DNA of 64,000 nucleotides from JBBQSN01 sp038213835 (GTDB lineage Bacteria; Actinomycetota; Actinomycetes; Actinomycetales; CAWJMD01). The DNA is taken from the NCBI GenBank assembly GCA_038213835.1, contig JBBQSN010000001.1, forward strand, positions 7,013 to 71,012. Reading direction: 5' to 3'. Shown piece by piece: positions 47,086-56,116 of the stretch. The notes under the pieces are model-generated. The model saw only the letters and a program-made list of their open reading frames with translations, made no database searches and was not told where the DNA came from. The stretch's first letter is position 1. Every line of letters starts with the position of its first letter. Made by a program: the position numbers and the translations under genes.

Positions 47086-47691
47086 TCAGCGCGCAGTGGC
47101 ACCGCCGATGACCTGCCGGACCAGCCAGCCGACGTCGCGGGCCACGACGTCGGGTGGGGCGCCGGGACGCACCACGTGGCTCAGCACCAGCCGCACGACC
47201 GCCTCGCAGGTGCGCTCGAGGTCCTCCTCGCTGATCGAGGGCGGGTCCGGCCGGTCACCGATCGCGAGCAGCAGGACGGCGGTGGCGCGACCGATCAGCT
47301 GATCGGACTCGGTGGTGAGGAAGGGCAGCAGCGAGGCGCCACCGCCGTGCGCCGAGCTCAGCACGTCCTTGAGCAGCGGGTTGTCGAGCGCCATCGTCAT
47401 GACGACCTCGACCGCGCCCTCGACCGCCTCGACGAGGTCCGGGCCCGCCGCCAGCTCGGTGCCCACCGCCGTGAGGAAGGCGTCCAGCTCGCGCAGCACC
47501 AGCGCCTCGCCGAGGGCCGGTTTGCCGCCCAGCTCGTTGTAGACGGTCTGCCGGCTCACACCGACCCGGTCGGCGACGGCGCCCATCGTCACCGACGACC
47601 AGCCGCCGTGCAGCACCATGGTCACGGCAGCGTCGAGCAGCTGCTCGCGCAGCCGCGAGCGGGTCTCCTCGACGAACCGTCCCGGGGTCAC
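47086..47691 (-). CDS. TetR-family regulator of the alkane hydroxylase operon
   Basis: A 201-residue repressor. The N-terminal helix-turn-helix (about 12-55) has LREQLLDAAVTMVLHGGW and GAVADRVGVSRQTVYNELGG. The C-terminal ligand domain is Leu/Ala-rich. The GTG at 47691 overlaps the rubredoxin stop as GTGA and is the only start consistent with a short N-terminus. As last gene of the alkB-rubredoxin operon it resembles the AlkX/AlkU repressors that sense fatty acids made from alkanes. A 13-base palindrome overlapping the alkB promoter is its likely target. Confidence 0.92.
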   Translation of the reverse strand: MTPGRFVEETRSRLREQLLDAAVTMVLHGGWSSVTMGAVADRVGVSRQTVYNELGGKPALGEALVLRELDAFLTAVGTELAAGPDLVEAVEGAVEVVMTMALDNPLLKDVLSSAHGGGASLLPFLTTESDQLIGRATAVLLLAIGDRPDPPSISEEDLERTCEAVVRLVLSHVVRPGAPPDVVARDVGWLVRQVIGGATAR

Positions 47692-47864
47692 GTGGTGCCC
47701 GCCCCCACCGGCTCGAAGTCCACCTTCTCGCGCACGGCGCAGTCCGGACACGCCCAGTCGTCGGGGACGTCGTCCCAACCGGTGCCCGCGGGGAAGCCCT
47801 CGCGCGGGTGGCCCACGGTCTCGTCGTAGACGTACCCGCAGCCGGGGCAGGCGTACGCCGTCAC
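47688..47864 (-). CDS. Rubredoxin
   Basis: A 58-residue iron protein carrying electrons to the alkane hydroxylase. The two Cys knuckles CPGCGYVYDE and CPDCAVRE bind the single iron. The sequence has the RubA2-like GFPAGTGWDDVPDDWACPDC pattern seen with AlkB. The GTG at 47864 overlaps the alkB stop and its own stop overlaps the TetR start, so the three genes are translated in sequence. A rubredoxin reductase is not in the window. Confidence 0.95.
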   Translation of the reverse strand: MTAYACPGCGYVYDETVGHPREGFPAGTGWDDVPDDWACPDCAVREKVDFEPVGAGTT

Positions 47865-49039
47865 GCCGAGTACCGGCGCAGCACCCGCTGGCGGTTGCGG
47901 GGGTGCAGGTTGGCACGGCTGACGTCGCCGCCGAAGTGCGCGACCACCCTGGGGTCCATCACCTTGCGCCACGCCCACGGGAGCAGGGACAGCACGATCA
48001 TGCCCGCGTACCCGGTCGGGAGCACGGGCGACTCCGGGAAGTCGCGCAGCGACTGGTACCGCCGCACCGGGTTCGTGTGGTGGTCGCTGTGCCGCTGGAG
48101 GTGGTAGAGCAGCACGTTCGTGGCGATGTTGTTGCTGTTCCACGAGTGCGAGGGATCGACCTTCTCGTACCGCCCGCCGTCCACCCGGTGCCGGCGCAAC
48201 CCGTAGTGCTCCAGGTAGTTCACGCTCTCCAGCAGCAGCACACCCACCACGGCCTGCAGGACGAGGAACGGCAGCAGCCCGGGCCCGAACACCAGGCAGA
48301 GGCCACCCCAGAGGACGACCGACATCAGCCAGGCATTGAGGACGTCGTTGCGGATCGTCCAGAGCGAGCCGTCCTTGCGGGTGAGGCGCACCTGCTCCAG
48401 CCGCCAGGCGTTGGTGAGGCTGCCGATCACGCTGCGGGGCCAGAACTCGTAGACGACCTCGCCGAGCCGCGCGCTCGCCGGGTCCTCCGGCGTGGCCACG
48501 CGGGTGTGGTGCCCGCGGTTGTGCTCGATGAAGAAGTGGCCGTAGAACGGTTGCGCCAGAGCGACCTTCGCGAGCCACTTCTCGTGCTGCTCCCGCTTGT
48601 GGCCCAGCTCGTGCGCGGTGTTGATGCCGATGCCGGCGATGCAGCCGATCGTCACGGCCAGGCCGACCCGGTCCAACAGTGGCAGGCCGAACGAGGTGAG
48701 CGCCCAGCAGCCCCACACCAGGGTCGCGTACTGGGCGGGCAGGAACAGGTAGGTGATCCAGCGGTAGTAGCGGTCCTCCTCCAACCCGGCCAGGGCGTCC
48801 TCGGGCGGGTTCTGCGCGTCGCGACCGACCAGCAGGTCGATGACGGGGACGAGGACGAGGACGAACATCGGCCCGAACCACCACAAGCCCCGCCACCCGG
48901 TGAGCTCGACCAGACCCCAGGCGGCCACGCCCAGCAGCGGGATCACCATCCCCAGCAGCCACAGGTGCCGCTTGGGGTCGCGCCAGTCGGGCGGCTGCAC
49001 CTGGCCGTCGGGCTGGTTCGCGAGCACCTCGGACGCCAT
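47861..49039 (-). CDS. alkB: Alkane 1-monooxygenase
   Basis: A 392-residue integral-membrane non-haem di-iron hydroxylase of medium-chain alkanes. Iron ligands are in HELGH (143-147), EHNRGHH (172-178) and HSDHH (317-321), with the AlkB marker NYLEHYG (274-280). Five or six membrane helices are visible. The ATG at 49039 follows an AGGAGG site ten bases upstream; earlier in-frame starts lie inside the promoter. It leads an overlapping alkB-rubredoxin-TetR operon and is preceded by a perfect 13-base palindrome. Chain-length preference cannot be read from this sequence. Confidence 0.97.
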   Translation of the reverse strand: MASEVLANQPDGQVQPPDWRDPKRHLWLLGMVIPLLGVAAWGLVELTGWRGLWWFGPMFVLVLVPVIDLLVGRDAQNPPEDALAGLEEDRYYRWITYLFLPAQYATLVWGCWALTSFGLPLLDRVGLAVTIGCIAGIGINTAHELGHKREQHEKWLAKVALAQPFYGHFFIEHNRGHHTRVATPEDPASARLGEVVYEFWPRSVIGSLTNAWRLEQVRLTRKDGSLWTIRNDVLNAWLMSVVLWGGLCLVFGPGLLPFLVLQAVVGVLLLESVNYLEHYGLRRHRVDGGRYEKVDPSHSWNSNNIATNVLLYHLQRHSDHHTNPVRRYQSLRDFPESPVLPTGYAGMIVLSLLPWAWRKVMDPRVVAHFGGDVSRANLHPRNRQRVLRRYSA

Positions 49040-49097
49040 CGCGGACCTCCTCTCGACAACGCCACCCCGGACGTCGGCCATCTTGACAGTGAACACC

Positions 49098-49110
49098 TAC
49101 TTGTCAAGTA
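49098..49110. promoter_or_regulatory. TetR operator overlapping the alkB -35 element
   Basis: TACTTGTCAAGTA is a perfect palindrome around one central base. On the minus strand it contains TTGACA, a consensus -35 hexamer, with CAAGAT 16 bases on as a possible -10 element. Binding here would block the alkB promoter, in keeping with repression by the TetR protein encoded at the end of the operon. A TTGACA half site lies at 49083-49088 on the plus strand. Confidence 0.72.
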
Positions 49111-49112
49111 CC

Positions 49113-49352
49113 CGTCAGGCCTGGGGCAAGGCGGTCGTCATCGTGTTCACCGCGCACGCGGAGACCGTGGACACCTGGGCCGCGTACTGGCTGCTGGCGC
49201 GCACCGGCACCGCGGTCGCCGTGACCGGAGGCCAGGGGGAGTTGACGAGCGAGGCCCACCCGGACCCGGACCCCGGCCTGCTGGCAGTCCTGCAGGAGCG
49301 GATCAACCCGATCGTCGCCGAGCTGTGCACCTACACCCGGGCAGGGTGCTGA
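49113..49352 (+). pseudogene. C-terminal fragment paralogous to the next gene
   Basis: About 79 codons without a plausible start encode a sequence that aligns over its full length with the C-terminus of the downstream 340-residue protein: both have AVAV(T/S)GG, then (H/Y)PDPDP, then (E/D)LC.(Y/F)T...GC and end at the same point. The N-terminal two thirds, including the membrane helix, are missing. The fragment abuts the alkB promoter. It looks like the leftover of a tandem duplication. Confidence 0.75.
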
Positions 49353-49457
49353 CCGCACGGCCACGGGTCCGCGCGGCCGGTCGCGCAGAGAACGACCGGC
49401 CGGGCGACCTACGGTGGTGCCGGGGCCCGCGCACGGCGGGCACGGGAGAGGACCGCG

Positions 49458-50480
49458 ATGAGCACGGGAGACGACGACCGGCCGGGTGGCGAGACCGGAC
49501 CCGCTGGTGACGAGACCGTCGCCGTGCCGGTCACGGGCGGGGACCCGATCGACCCGGCCGCCCCTGCGCTCGCCGCGGGCCCGCCTGCGGCTGGTCCGGT
49601 GCCGACGAACGCAGCGCAGAGCGTCGTCACGGAGGTCACCACCGACGGGCCGCACGAGCCGTCCGGCCGTCGGACGCCCCTGCTGGTGGCGGGGGCGATC
49701 GCCCTGCTGCTGGTGGTGGCGCTCGTGGTCTGGCTCGCCACGCGCGGCGAGGAGCCCACCAGCACGACACCCGGCCCCGGCCCCTCGGTGTCGGAGCCGG
49801 CGACCCCGACGCCGACCGACAGCGGCACCCCCACCGACAGCGGCACCCCCACCGACAGCGGCACGCCGACCGAGGGCTCCGGTGGCTCGCCGAGCGGGTC
49901 CGGCTCCACGGCCGCGACGTCGACCGCCGCGCCGGACGAGCCGGTACCGACCTCGATCCCGGCCGGGCTGACCCTGCCCGCCGAGGGCGACGAGGACTGG
50001 ACCTCCCGCGGCTGGACGTACCAGCCCTGCGGCAGCCAGGTCTCGGCCGCCGGCACGTCCGACTTCCGCCGGATCGGGTTCGACGGCCTCGAGGACTCCC
50101 GCCACCAGAGCCTGCTCGTGTTCCCCTCCGCCGACGAGGCTGCGGCCTTCCTGGGCGTCATGCGCACCGCGACCGAGGCCTGCGCCGGGCCGGGCGACCC
50201 GCTCGAGGACGTCGCCGCGGTCTCGCTGCAGACCGTGGAGGGCGACTGGGCCGAGTCGCTGATGGTCGTGCAGTCCTACCCGGTGCCCGAGGGCGGTTAC
50301 AGCCTGGGCGGCGACTACACCCTGGCCGTCCGGCAGGGCTCGTCGGTCGCGGTGAGCGGCGGGTACGCCGAGTGGCAGGCCGGCTACCCGGACCCGGACC
50401 CCAGCGCGGTGGTCGCGTACCGCGCCGCCCTCGACGAGCTCGCGCCTGACCTGTGCGTCTTCACCGATGACGGCTGCTGA
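49458..50480 (+). CDS. Single-pass membrane protein with extracytoplasmic domain
   Basis: A 340-residue protein that I do not recognise. The cytoplasmic N-terminus (about 1-70) is Gly/Pro/Asp-rich, a membrane helix lies at about 74-95, and a Thr/Ser/Pro linker with three PTDSGT repeats follows (about 105-150). The outer domain (about 165-340) has Trp-rich TSRGWTYQPCGS and four Cys residues, probably disulphide bonded. It resembles exported sensor or PknH-like extracellular domains in general character, but no specific match is claimed. The ATG at 49458 has a GGGAGAGGA site. A truncated paralogue precedes it by 105 bases. Confidence 0.78.
   Translation: MSTGDDDRPGGETGPAGDETVAVPVTGGDPIDPAAPALAAGPPAAGPVPTNAAQSVVTEVTTDGPHEPSGRRTPLLVAGAIALLLVVALVVWLATRGEEPTSTTPGPGPSVSEPATPTPTDSGTPTDSGTPTDSGTPTEGSGGSPSGSGSTAATSTAAPDEPVPTSIPAGLTLPAEGDEDWTSRGWTYQPCGSQVSAAGTSDFRRIGFDGLEDSRHQSLLVFPSADEAAAFLGVMRTATEACAGPGDPLEDVAAVSLQTVEGDWAESLMVVQSYPVPEGGYSLGGDYTLAVRQGSSVAVSGGYAEWQAGYPDPDPSAVVAYRAALDELAPDLCVFTDDGC
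49815..49868 (+). repeat. Three 18-bp tandem repeats coding for PTDSGT
   Basis: Three copies of ACCGACAGCGGCACCCCC, the third with one change, lie in the linker of the membrane protein gene. Each adds six residues, so copy-number change would vary linker length without a frameshift. Confidence 0.9.
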
Positions 50481-50507
50481 CGCGGTGCCCGCACGGGTGC
50501 GGCCGGA

Positions 50508-51806
50508 TCAGCCGAAGACGGTGCCCGACGACGCGGCGTTGCGCTCGCGCAGCCGGGAGAACGACCCGAGGTCGATCTGGTTCCCGGTGTACGGCAGCGT
50601 GAACCGGACCGGGTCGCGGTCGTGGTCGTGGCCGCCCTCGACCGCCTCGACCACGGCGGCCATCAGCTCGCCCACCAACGGCGCGTTCTTGAACTGGTTG
50701 CCACTGGTCCCCATCGCCACGTAGTACCCGGGCAGGTCCGTGCAGTCGTACACCGGCGTCCAGTCCGAGGCCACGTCGTAGACCCCGACGATCCCGCTGG
50801 GCCGGTTCGGCACGCGCAGAGCCGGCAGGCGGCGGGCGGCTCGGAGCGTGTTGGCGTCGTAGCGCTCCCGGGTGAGGTGCAGGTCGGCGGCATCGGCGTC
50901 GTCGAGCCACTCCAACGGGTCGCAGGCAGCCTCGGTGCCGCCCACGAGCAGCCCGTGCGAACCGACCGGTCGCAGGTAGGTCCCGAGGTCGAGGTCGGCC
51001 ACGATCGGGGCACCGGACGACCCGACAAGCTCGGCGGGCAGCGGCACCTGGTGCACCTCCTGCCGCATCGGCCGGACGTCGACCGTGAAATCGGTTCCGG
51101 CGCCGGCCATCTCGTTCAAGCGCGTCGACCACGGTCCGGCCGCGTTCACCACGACGTCGCCCTCGAGCGTCTCGCCTCCCTCCAGCGCGACCCGCCACCC
51201 GGACGCCACCCGCTCGAGCGCCGTGACCGACCGGCCGAACCGGGTGCTCGCGCCGTGCGCCTGCGCGGCCCGCACCAGGTTCGCTGCCGCCAGCCGCGGG
51301 TCGTCGACGTAGCCCGCGTCCGGCGTCCACATCGCTCCGAGCGCGCCGGACGCGTCGTCGAAGAACTCCTCGGACGTCACCGGCCGGGGCGGGAACCACC
51401 GACCGGTGTCCACCGCAGGGAGCCTCGCACCCAGAGTCGTTGCGTCCCAGTGCTCGTGCGCCACACCCACCTCGTCGAACAATACAGAGCTGCGCTGCCA
51501 CGGCAGGTCCTCGACGTCGAGCATGACCAGGCCGGTGCGGGTGAACGAGGCGGTGCCGTCCGGATCGCGGTGGCCGAGGTGGTCGGTCCAGACCCGCCAC
51601 GCCGCGCGGGCGTCCCACGACAGCGCGACACCGGCGTGGGTCGAGTAGTTGAACCGCACGATCGCGCTCGAGGCGCTCGTGGAGCCGTACCCCGGGCCGG
51701 GTCCGCGGTCGACGACCACCACCCCGAACCCGCGCCTGGCCAGCGCGAGCGCGACCGAGCCGCCCACCACCCCGGCACCCACCACCACGACGTCGCTGCC
51801 TGCCAC
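50508..51806 (-). CDS. FAD-dependent amino-acid oxidase-like protein (DAO family)
   Basis: A 432-residue flavoprotein. The N-terminal dinucleotide fold begins DVVVVGAGVVGGSVALALARRG, then VVVVDRGPG and STSASSAIVRFNYSTH. DVVVNAAGPWSTRLNEMAG and the C-terminal GYYVAMGTSGNQFKNAPLVG are typical of the DAO group that oxidises glycine, sarcosine or similar amines. The GTG at 51806 places the GxGxxG motif at the usual distance. It is divergent from the diacylglycerol kinase gene with a 60-base gap. Substrate is not determined. Confidence 0.92.
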   Translation of the reverse strand: MAGSDVVVVGAGVVGGSVALALARRGFGVVVVDRGPGPGYGSTSASSAIVRFNYSTHAGVALSWDARAAWRVWTDHLGHRDPDGTASFTRTGLVMLDVEDLPWQRSSVLFDEVGVAHEHWDATTLGARLPAVDTGRWFPPRPVTSEEFFDDASGALGAMWTPDAGYVDDPRLAAANLVRAAQAHGASTRFGRSVTALERVASGWRVALEGGETLEGDVVVNAAGPWSTRLNEMAGAGTDFTVDVRPMRQEVHQVPLPAELVGSSGAPIVADLDLGTYLRPVGSHGLLVGGTEAACDPLEWLDDADAADLHLTRERYDANTLRAARRLPALRVPNRPSGIVGVYDVASDWTPVYDCTDLPGYYVAMGTSGNQFKNAPLVGELMAAVVEAVEGGHDHDRDPVRFTLPYTGNQIDLGSFSRLRERNAASSGTVFG

Positions 51807-51866
51807 GGCCTGATCGTGCCAGGTAGCCGGTCGGGCGACGAGGTGCCTGGCCCCACACTGGTGGCC

Positions 51867-52805
51867 GTGACCCCCGACCCCGGCCGCAGCCGCGTGCTCG
51901 TGCTGGCCAACCCCCGCGCGGGCGGCGACGGCACCGCCGCCCGGGCGGTCGAGGTGCTGCAGCGCTCCGCCGACGCCGTCGTCGTGCATCCCGAGAGCGA
52001 CGAGCAGCTCCGCGACGCCCTGCTGGCCGCCGACGGCCGCCGGGTCGTGGTGGTCGGCGGCGACGGCACCGTGCACGCGGTGGCCCAGTGCCTGCACGAC
52101 CTGGGCCTGCTGCGCGAGGTCGGTCCGATCGCGCTGGTGCCGGCCGGCACCGGCAACGACCTCGCCCGCACCCTCGAGCTCCCGCTGGACGACGTCGGCA
52201 GCGCGGTCGCCCTCGCGCTCAGCAGCAGCGGCCGCGACGTCGAGCTGCTCGTCGACGACGTCGGCGGTGTGGTCGTCAACGCGGTGCACGTGGGCATCGG
52301 CGCGCAGGCAGGTGCGCTGGCGGCGCGGGCCAAGGAGCACCTCGGCAAGGTCGGCCTCGGCAAGGTCGCCTACCCGGCGGGTGCGCTCGCTGCCGGGGTC
52401 ACCTCGGGCCTTCGCGAGCTGCGGATCACCCTCGACGGGACGGTGCTGCACGAGGGCCCGACCCTGCTGGTCGCCGCCGGGATCGGCACCAGCGTGGGGG
52501 CGGGCACGCCGCTGTCGCCCGACGCCGACCCGTTCGACGGCGCGGTCGACGTCACCGTCTCGACCGCCACCGGACCGGTCACCCGGTTCGGCTACGCCGC
52601 CTCGGTGCGGGCCGGCACCCACGTCGACCGCGACGACACCGTCACGGCCCGCGGCACCGACCTGCTCGTCGAGTCGCTGGACTCCGAACCGTTCCAGGCC
52701 AACGCCGACGGCGAGATCAGCGAGCCGGTGCTCAGCCGCAGCTGGCGGGTCGTCCCGAGGGCCTGGCACCTCGTGGTACCGCCCGCCGTCACCGGACCTT
52801 CCTGA
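51867..52805 (+). CDS. Diacylglycerol kinase-family lipid kinase
   Basis: A 312-residue lipid kinase. The DAGK catalytic domain starts [16 protein letters not shown], with the nucleotide-binding [12 protein letters not shown] and the [12 protein letters not shown] motif intact; the second domain ends with an ANADGEIS strand. It phosphorylates diacylglycerol or a related lipid. GTG at 51867 was chosen; GTG at 51861 is two codons earlier and possible. The stop overlaps the 3' end of the convergent DUF3253 gene by 17 bases. Confidence 0.93.
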   Translation: MTPDPGRSRVLVLANPRAGGDGTAARAVEVLQRSADAVVVHPESDEQLRDALLAADGRRVVVVGGDGTVHAVAQCLHDLGLLREVGPIALVPAGTGNDLARTLELPLDDVGSAVALALSSSGRDVELLVDDVGGVVVNAVHVGIGAQAGALAARAKEHLGKVGLGKVAYPAGALAAGVTSGLRELRITLDGTVLHEGPTLLVAAGIGTSVGAGTPLSPDADPFDGAVDVTVSTATGPVTRFGYAASVRAGTHVDRDDTVTARGTDLLVESLDSEPFQANADGEISEPVLSRSWRVVPRAWHLVVPPAVTGPS

Positions 52806-53202
52806 TCCGGATCGCCCCCTTCGCCGTGGACGGGTCGACGATCATGCCGCCCCGCGTGATCTCGACCTCGCCGGCCGCCACCATGCGCCGCGCCGCGCGG
52901 CGGGCCGGCTCCATCAGGTCGCGCCAGGTGTCCTCGGTGCCCACCGCCCGGGCCGCCTCGGACGGGCAGACGGTGGCACCGACCGCGCGTCGGCCCAGCA
53001 GCGACAGGACCGCTCGCTCGAGCGCGGTGTCCTGGGCCGTCACGCCCCGGCGCCGGCAGCCGTCGCTGCACCAGCGCACCTCGTCCCAGTCGCGCTCCCA
53101 CTTCTTGCGCCACCGGATCGCGCGACCGCACGAGGCGCAGGACTTCTGCGGCAGCGGCGAGGACGAGACCGCGCAGGGCGGCTCAGGCCCCGATCGCCCC
53201 AC
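52789..53202 (-). CDS. DUF2256/DUF3253 domain protein
   Basis: A 137-residue protein. Residues about 18-50 form a small zinc-ribbon-like DUF2256 with Cys pairs ([20 protein letters not shown], then [11 protein letters not shown]); residues about 55-130 are a DUF3253 winged-helix-like region with [13 protein letters not shown] and [20 protein letters not shown]. Both are uncharacterised. The GTG at 53202 overlaps the upstream gene's end by 20 bases and its ribosome site is weak; a later start is possible. It is probably co-transcribed with the DUF3151 gene. Confidence 0.85.
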   Translation of the reverse strand: MGRSGPEPPCAVSSSPLPQKSCASCGRAIRWRKKWERDWDEVRWCSDGCRRRGVTAQDTALERAVLSLLGRRAVGATVCPSEAARAVGTEDTWRDLMEPARRAARRMVAAGEVEITRGGMIVDPSTAKGAIRIRKVR

Positions 53203-53602
53203 GGGCCCGGGGGTCGCAGTCGTCCAGGAAGGTGCGGCAGCGGTCCGCCTCCTCGGTCTCGCCGATCTCGGCGGCCGCACGGCCGAGCGCGTGCAGCGCC
53301 CGAAGGAAGCCCTGGTTCGGGACGTGGTCCCAGGGCACGGGTCCGTGCCCGCGCCACCCGGAGCGGCGCAGGGCGTCCAGGCCCCGGTGGTACCCCACCC
53401 GTGCGTACGCGTAGGACTCCACGGTCTCACCGCGCGCCCAGGCGCCGTCGGCCAGCGCCGCCCAGGCCAGGCTCGCGGCCGGGTGGTCGGCCGCTGCCTC
53501 GGCGGGCGTGGCACCGCCGGAGAGCTGCGCGGCGACCGCGGCCTCGGGGCCCTCGGTCAGCCGGGTGGGAGGGGTTCCGCCGAGCAGGTTGTCGTGGCTC
53601 AT
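53183..53602 (-). CDS. DUF3151 family protein
   Basis: A 139-residue actinobacterial protein. The family's core is present: [41 protein letters not shown] followed by [24 protein letters not shown]. It has a helical, TPR-like look. The ATG at 53602 has a GAGGGACGAG site. In actinobacteria this family is commonly found near fba and purA; fba is 3 kb away here. Function is unknown. Confidence 0.9.
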   Translation of the reverse strand: MSHDNLLGGTPPTRLTEGPEAAVAAQLSGGATPAEAAADHPAASLAWAALADGAWARGETVESYAYARVGYHRGLDALRRSGWRGHGPVPWDHVPNQGFLRALHALGRAAAEIGETEEADRCRTFLDDCDPRARGAIGA

Positions 53603-53765
53603 TGCTCGTCCCTCGCGATGCCCCGGGGGCTGTGTCCGATGATCTGCTCGCTTTGCTCGCTCATGCCCCTCATTCTCGCGGACGACGACCGTCGGGGTCA
53701 CCCCGGCCCGTCGGTCAGGCGTCCGGTCACCGGATCGGCCGCCTGGTCGGAGCGAGGACGGGCCC

Positions 53766-53838
53766 GTGCTCGAGATCTCGACGTCGACCGGTACGACGAC
53801 GATCGGCGTCGTGGGCGACCTCGATGTATCCGTGCTGG
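53766..53838 (+). pseudogene. Possible N-terminal remnant of a STAS protein
   Basis: A GTG at 53766 opens VLEISTSTGTTTIGVVGDLD followed by VSVLV, which has the pattern of the first two strands of a STAS (anti-sigma antagonist) domain. The similarity then stops where the convergent phosphatase gene ends. No obvious ribosome site is present. The other bases from 53603 to 53765 hold nothing I can identify. It is short, so the resemblance may be accidental. Confidence 0.4.
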
Positions 53839-55932
53839 TCAGATCGGTTCGGACGGCACGACCGCCCAGACCACCTTGCCGGTGCTCTCGGCCCGCCAGC
53901 CCCACTGCGCCACGGTGCCGACCACGGTGAGTCCGTAGCCGCCGGTGCGGTCCTGGTGCCCGTCGACCCGACGGGGCGGGGTCGGGCTGGCGTCGCCCAC
54001 CTCGATCCGCAGCCCGGCGTCGGCGGCCTCGCGCAGGTGCAGGGTGACCGTGCCGTGGCCGTGCAGCACCGCGTTCGCCACCAGCTCGGAGACGACCAGC
54101 TCGGCGTGCCGCTCCTGCCGCAGGCCCCACAGGGAGCACACCTGGGTGGTCAGCGCCCGGGCCCGCGGGATCGAGGACGCCTCCCCCGGGAGCTGCCAGC
54201 GGCGCGACCGGTTCCCGCTCCCCGCCTCGACCGGCTCGCCCGGCACGGGCACGCGCAGGACCACGAGGGCGATGTCGTCCTCCGGTTCCTCGCCGAGCTC
54301 GGCCAGCAGCCGCTCGCCGATGCCGGCCGCGTCGTTGACGTCCAGGTCGCCGCAGATCTCCAGCAGCCGCTCCAGGCCCGTCTTCATCGGACGGGTCCGT
54401 CGCTCGATCAGGCCGTCGGTGTAGAGGACCAGCACGTCGCCCGGGACGAGGAGCAGCTCGTCGGACTCGCGCCGGACGTTCACCGAACCCACCATCGGGC
54501 CCCCGGCCCCCATCAGCGCCGTGGCGCGGCCAGCGTGCACGACGATCGGCGGCAGGTGGCCGGCGCGTGCCCAGCTCATCTCCCAGCTGCCGGCGCCGTC
54601 GTCGACCAGGTTCGCGTAGACCAGACCCGCGCTGCGGGTGATCCGCATGCCGTCGACGAGCTGGTCGACCTGCATCAGCACCGACCCCGGATCGTCACCG
54701 CCCGCGGAGTAGGCGCGCACGACCGAGCGCAGCTGGCCCATCGCCGAGGCCGCCTCGATGTCGTGGCCCACGACGTCGCCGATCACCAGGCCGACCGTGC
54801 CGTCGTCCAGGCGCATGACGTCGTACCAGTCGCCCCTGACCTGGGCGTGCTGGATGCCAGTGGTGTAGAACGACCAGACGTCGAGGCCCGGGACCCGGTC
54901 CACCGCCGGCAGCATGCTGCGCTGCAGGGTCTCCGCGACCAGGTGCTCACGGGCGTACAACCGGGCGTTGTCCAGCGACAGGCCGGCGCGGCGCGCCACC
55001 TCGAGGAGCAGCTCGCTCTCCTCGTGGGCCAGCGGCAGGTGCGCCACGCCCAGGACGATCAGCCCGAGGACGTCTCGGCGGCCGGGGGTCGGGAGCACCA
55101 TCCACGGCCCCGGCGCGCCCTCGGCGTCGAGCTGGGCGGCTACCCAGCGGCTCAGCGAGCCCTCCGGATAGGTCTGCGGGGGGCCGAGCTCCAACAGCCC
55201 CTGCACGGCGCCCGTCACGAGGTCGCCCACCGGGTCCGGCGCGGCCGCCCCTGCGGGGCGCAGCAGCCGGTACCGACCGCCTCGGCCCAGGTTGATGCCG
55301 GAGGCCGCCACGACGGTGACCTCGTCCTCCACCTCCAGGGCGGCGCACCAGCTCCCGGCTCGCGCGAGCACCTCGACCAGCCGCTGCAGGGCCTGCCGGG
55401 GGTCGATCTGGGTCATCGCCTCGCCGACGTCGGCCAGCAGGGCCAGCTGCGATCTCGCGCGCCGCTCGCTCGAGACCGCGAGCTCGCGGCTGCGCTCGGC
55501 GTCGACACCGGTGGTGACGTCGGACTGCACGCCGACGGCGTCCGCCAGCGTGCCCTCGGTGTCGCTCACCTCCAGCAGGACGAGCAGGGCCCGCTCCTGC
55601 GGCGGGGACGACGCCAGGGCCCGGTCGGACAGCGAGAGAGTAAGGCCGGTCAGCCAGAGCACCTGGGTGCTCTGCGGGTCGGCCTCGTCGAGGTCGGGGC
55701 CCCCGCGGCGCTGCACCATCATGGCGAACCCACCCCTCGCGACGGACGCGAGCACCGCGCTGGACAGCGGCCGGTCGTCGGCACCGAGCAGGCCCGCGTC
55801 GTCGCCCCACCCGTCCAGCGGCGCGGGCAGGCGACCCTGGGGGCGCATCGCGAGCCCACCCTGGTTCGCGTCCAGCACCGCCATCGTCGTGAGGTCGACG
55901 AGAAGGACCGCGGCCACGACCTCGCCGCTCAC
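53839..55932 (-). CDS. SpoIIE-type phosphatase with sensor and anti-sigma kinase-like domains
   Basis: A 697-residue multidomain regulator. N-terminal PAS-like region (about 1-130), GAF domain (about 160-330), SpoIIE/PP2C phosphatase (about 340-540) with VRGDWYDV, GLVIGDVVGHDIEAA and LYTDGLIERR, and a C-terminal HATPase of the RsbW type (about 570-690) with LVVSELVANAVLHG and GGYGLTVVG. It can both dephosphorylate a STAS antagonist and, by its HATPase, bind or phosphorylate one, giving a complete partner-switch node in one chain. The GTG start at 55932 is the longest in frame and may be late. It is divergent from a STAS gene, its likely substrate. Confidence 0.92.
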   Translation of the reverse strand: MSGEVVAAVLLVDLTTMAVLDANQGGLAMRPQGRLPAPLDGWGDDAGLLGADDRPLSSAVLASVARGGFAMMVQRRGGPDLDEADPQSTQVLWLTGLTLSLSDRALASSPPQERALLVLLEVSDTEGTLADAVGVQSDVTTGVDAERSRELAVSSERRARSQLALLADVGEAMTQIDPRQALQRLVEVLARAGSWCAALEVEDEVTVVAASGINLGRGGRYRLLRPAGAAAPDPVGDLVTGAVQGLLELGPPQTYPEGSLSRWVAAQLDAEGAPGPWMVLPTPGRRDVLGLIVLGVAHLPLAHEESELLLEVARRAGLSLDNARLYAREHLVAETLQRSMLPAVDRVPGLDVWSFYTTGIQHAQVRGDWYDVMRLDDGTVGLVIGDVVGHDIEAASAMGQLRSVVRAYSAGGDDPGSVLMQVDQLVDGMRITRSAGLVYANLVDDGAGSWEMSWARAGHLPPIVVHAGRATALMGAGGPMVGSVNVRRESDELLLVPGDVLVLYTDGLIERRTRPMKTGLERLLEICGDLDVNDAAGIGERLLAELGEEPEDDIALVVLRVPVPGEPVEAGSGNRSRRWQLPGEASSIPRARALTTQVCSLWGLRQERHAELVVSELVANAVLHGHGTVTLHLREAADAGLRIEVGDASPTPPRRVDGHQDRTGGYGLTVVGTVAQWGWRAESTGKVVWAVVPSEPI

Positions 55933-56116
55933 GGGCAGGGGCCTGAGCGGTCCCGCGTTCCGGACACGGCTGCCTCACCCTCCACTTCGAGCGGCACCGG
56001 CGGTGTCAGGGGACCGGCGGTGCGGTAGAACAGCACCGACGCAGGACGTCACCCGACACCGGCGTCACCGCAGGACGACCGACACACGACCATGCGAACC
56101 CCCCGGAGCAGCACGC

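Noticed and set aside
52267..56028. 1253-codon plus-strand open frame
   Set aside because: It runs antisense to the SpoIIE and DUF3151 genes and out of frame with the lipid kinase; composition is Arg/Pro/Gly-rich with no domain. Such long open frames are expected in very GC-rich DNA.
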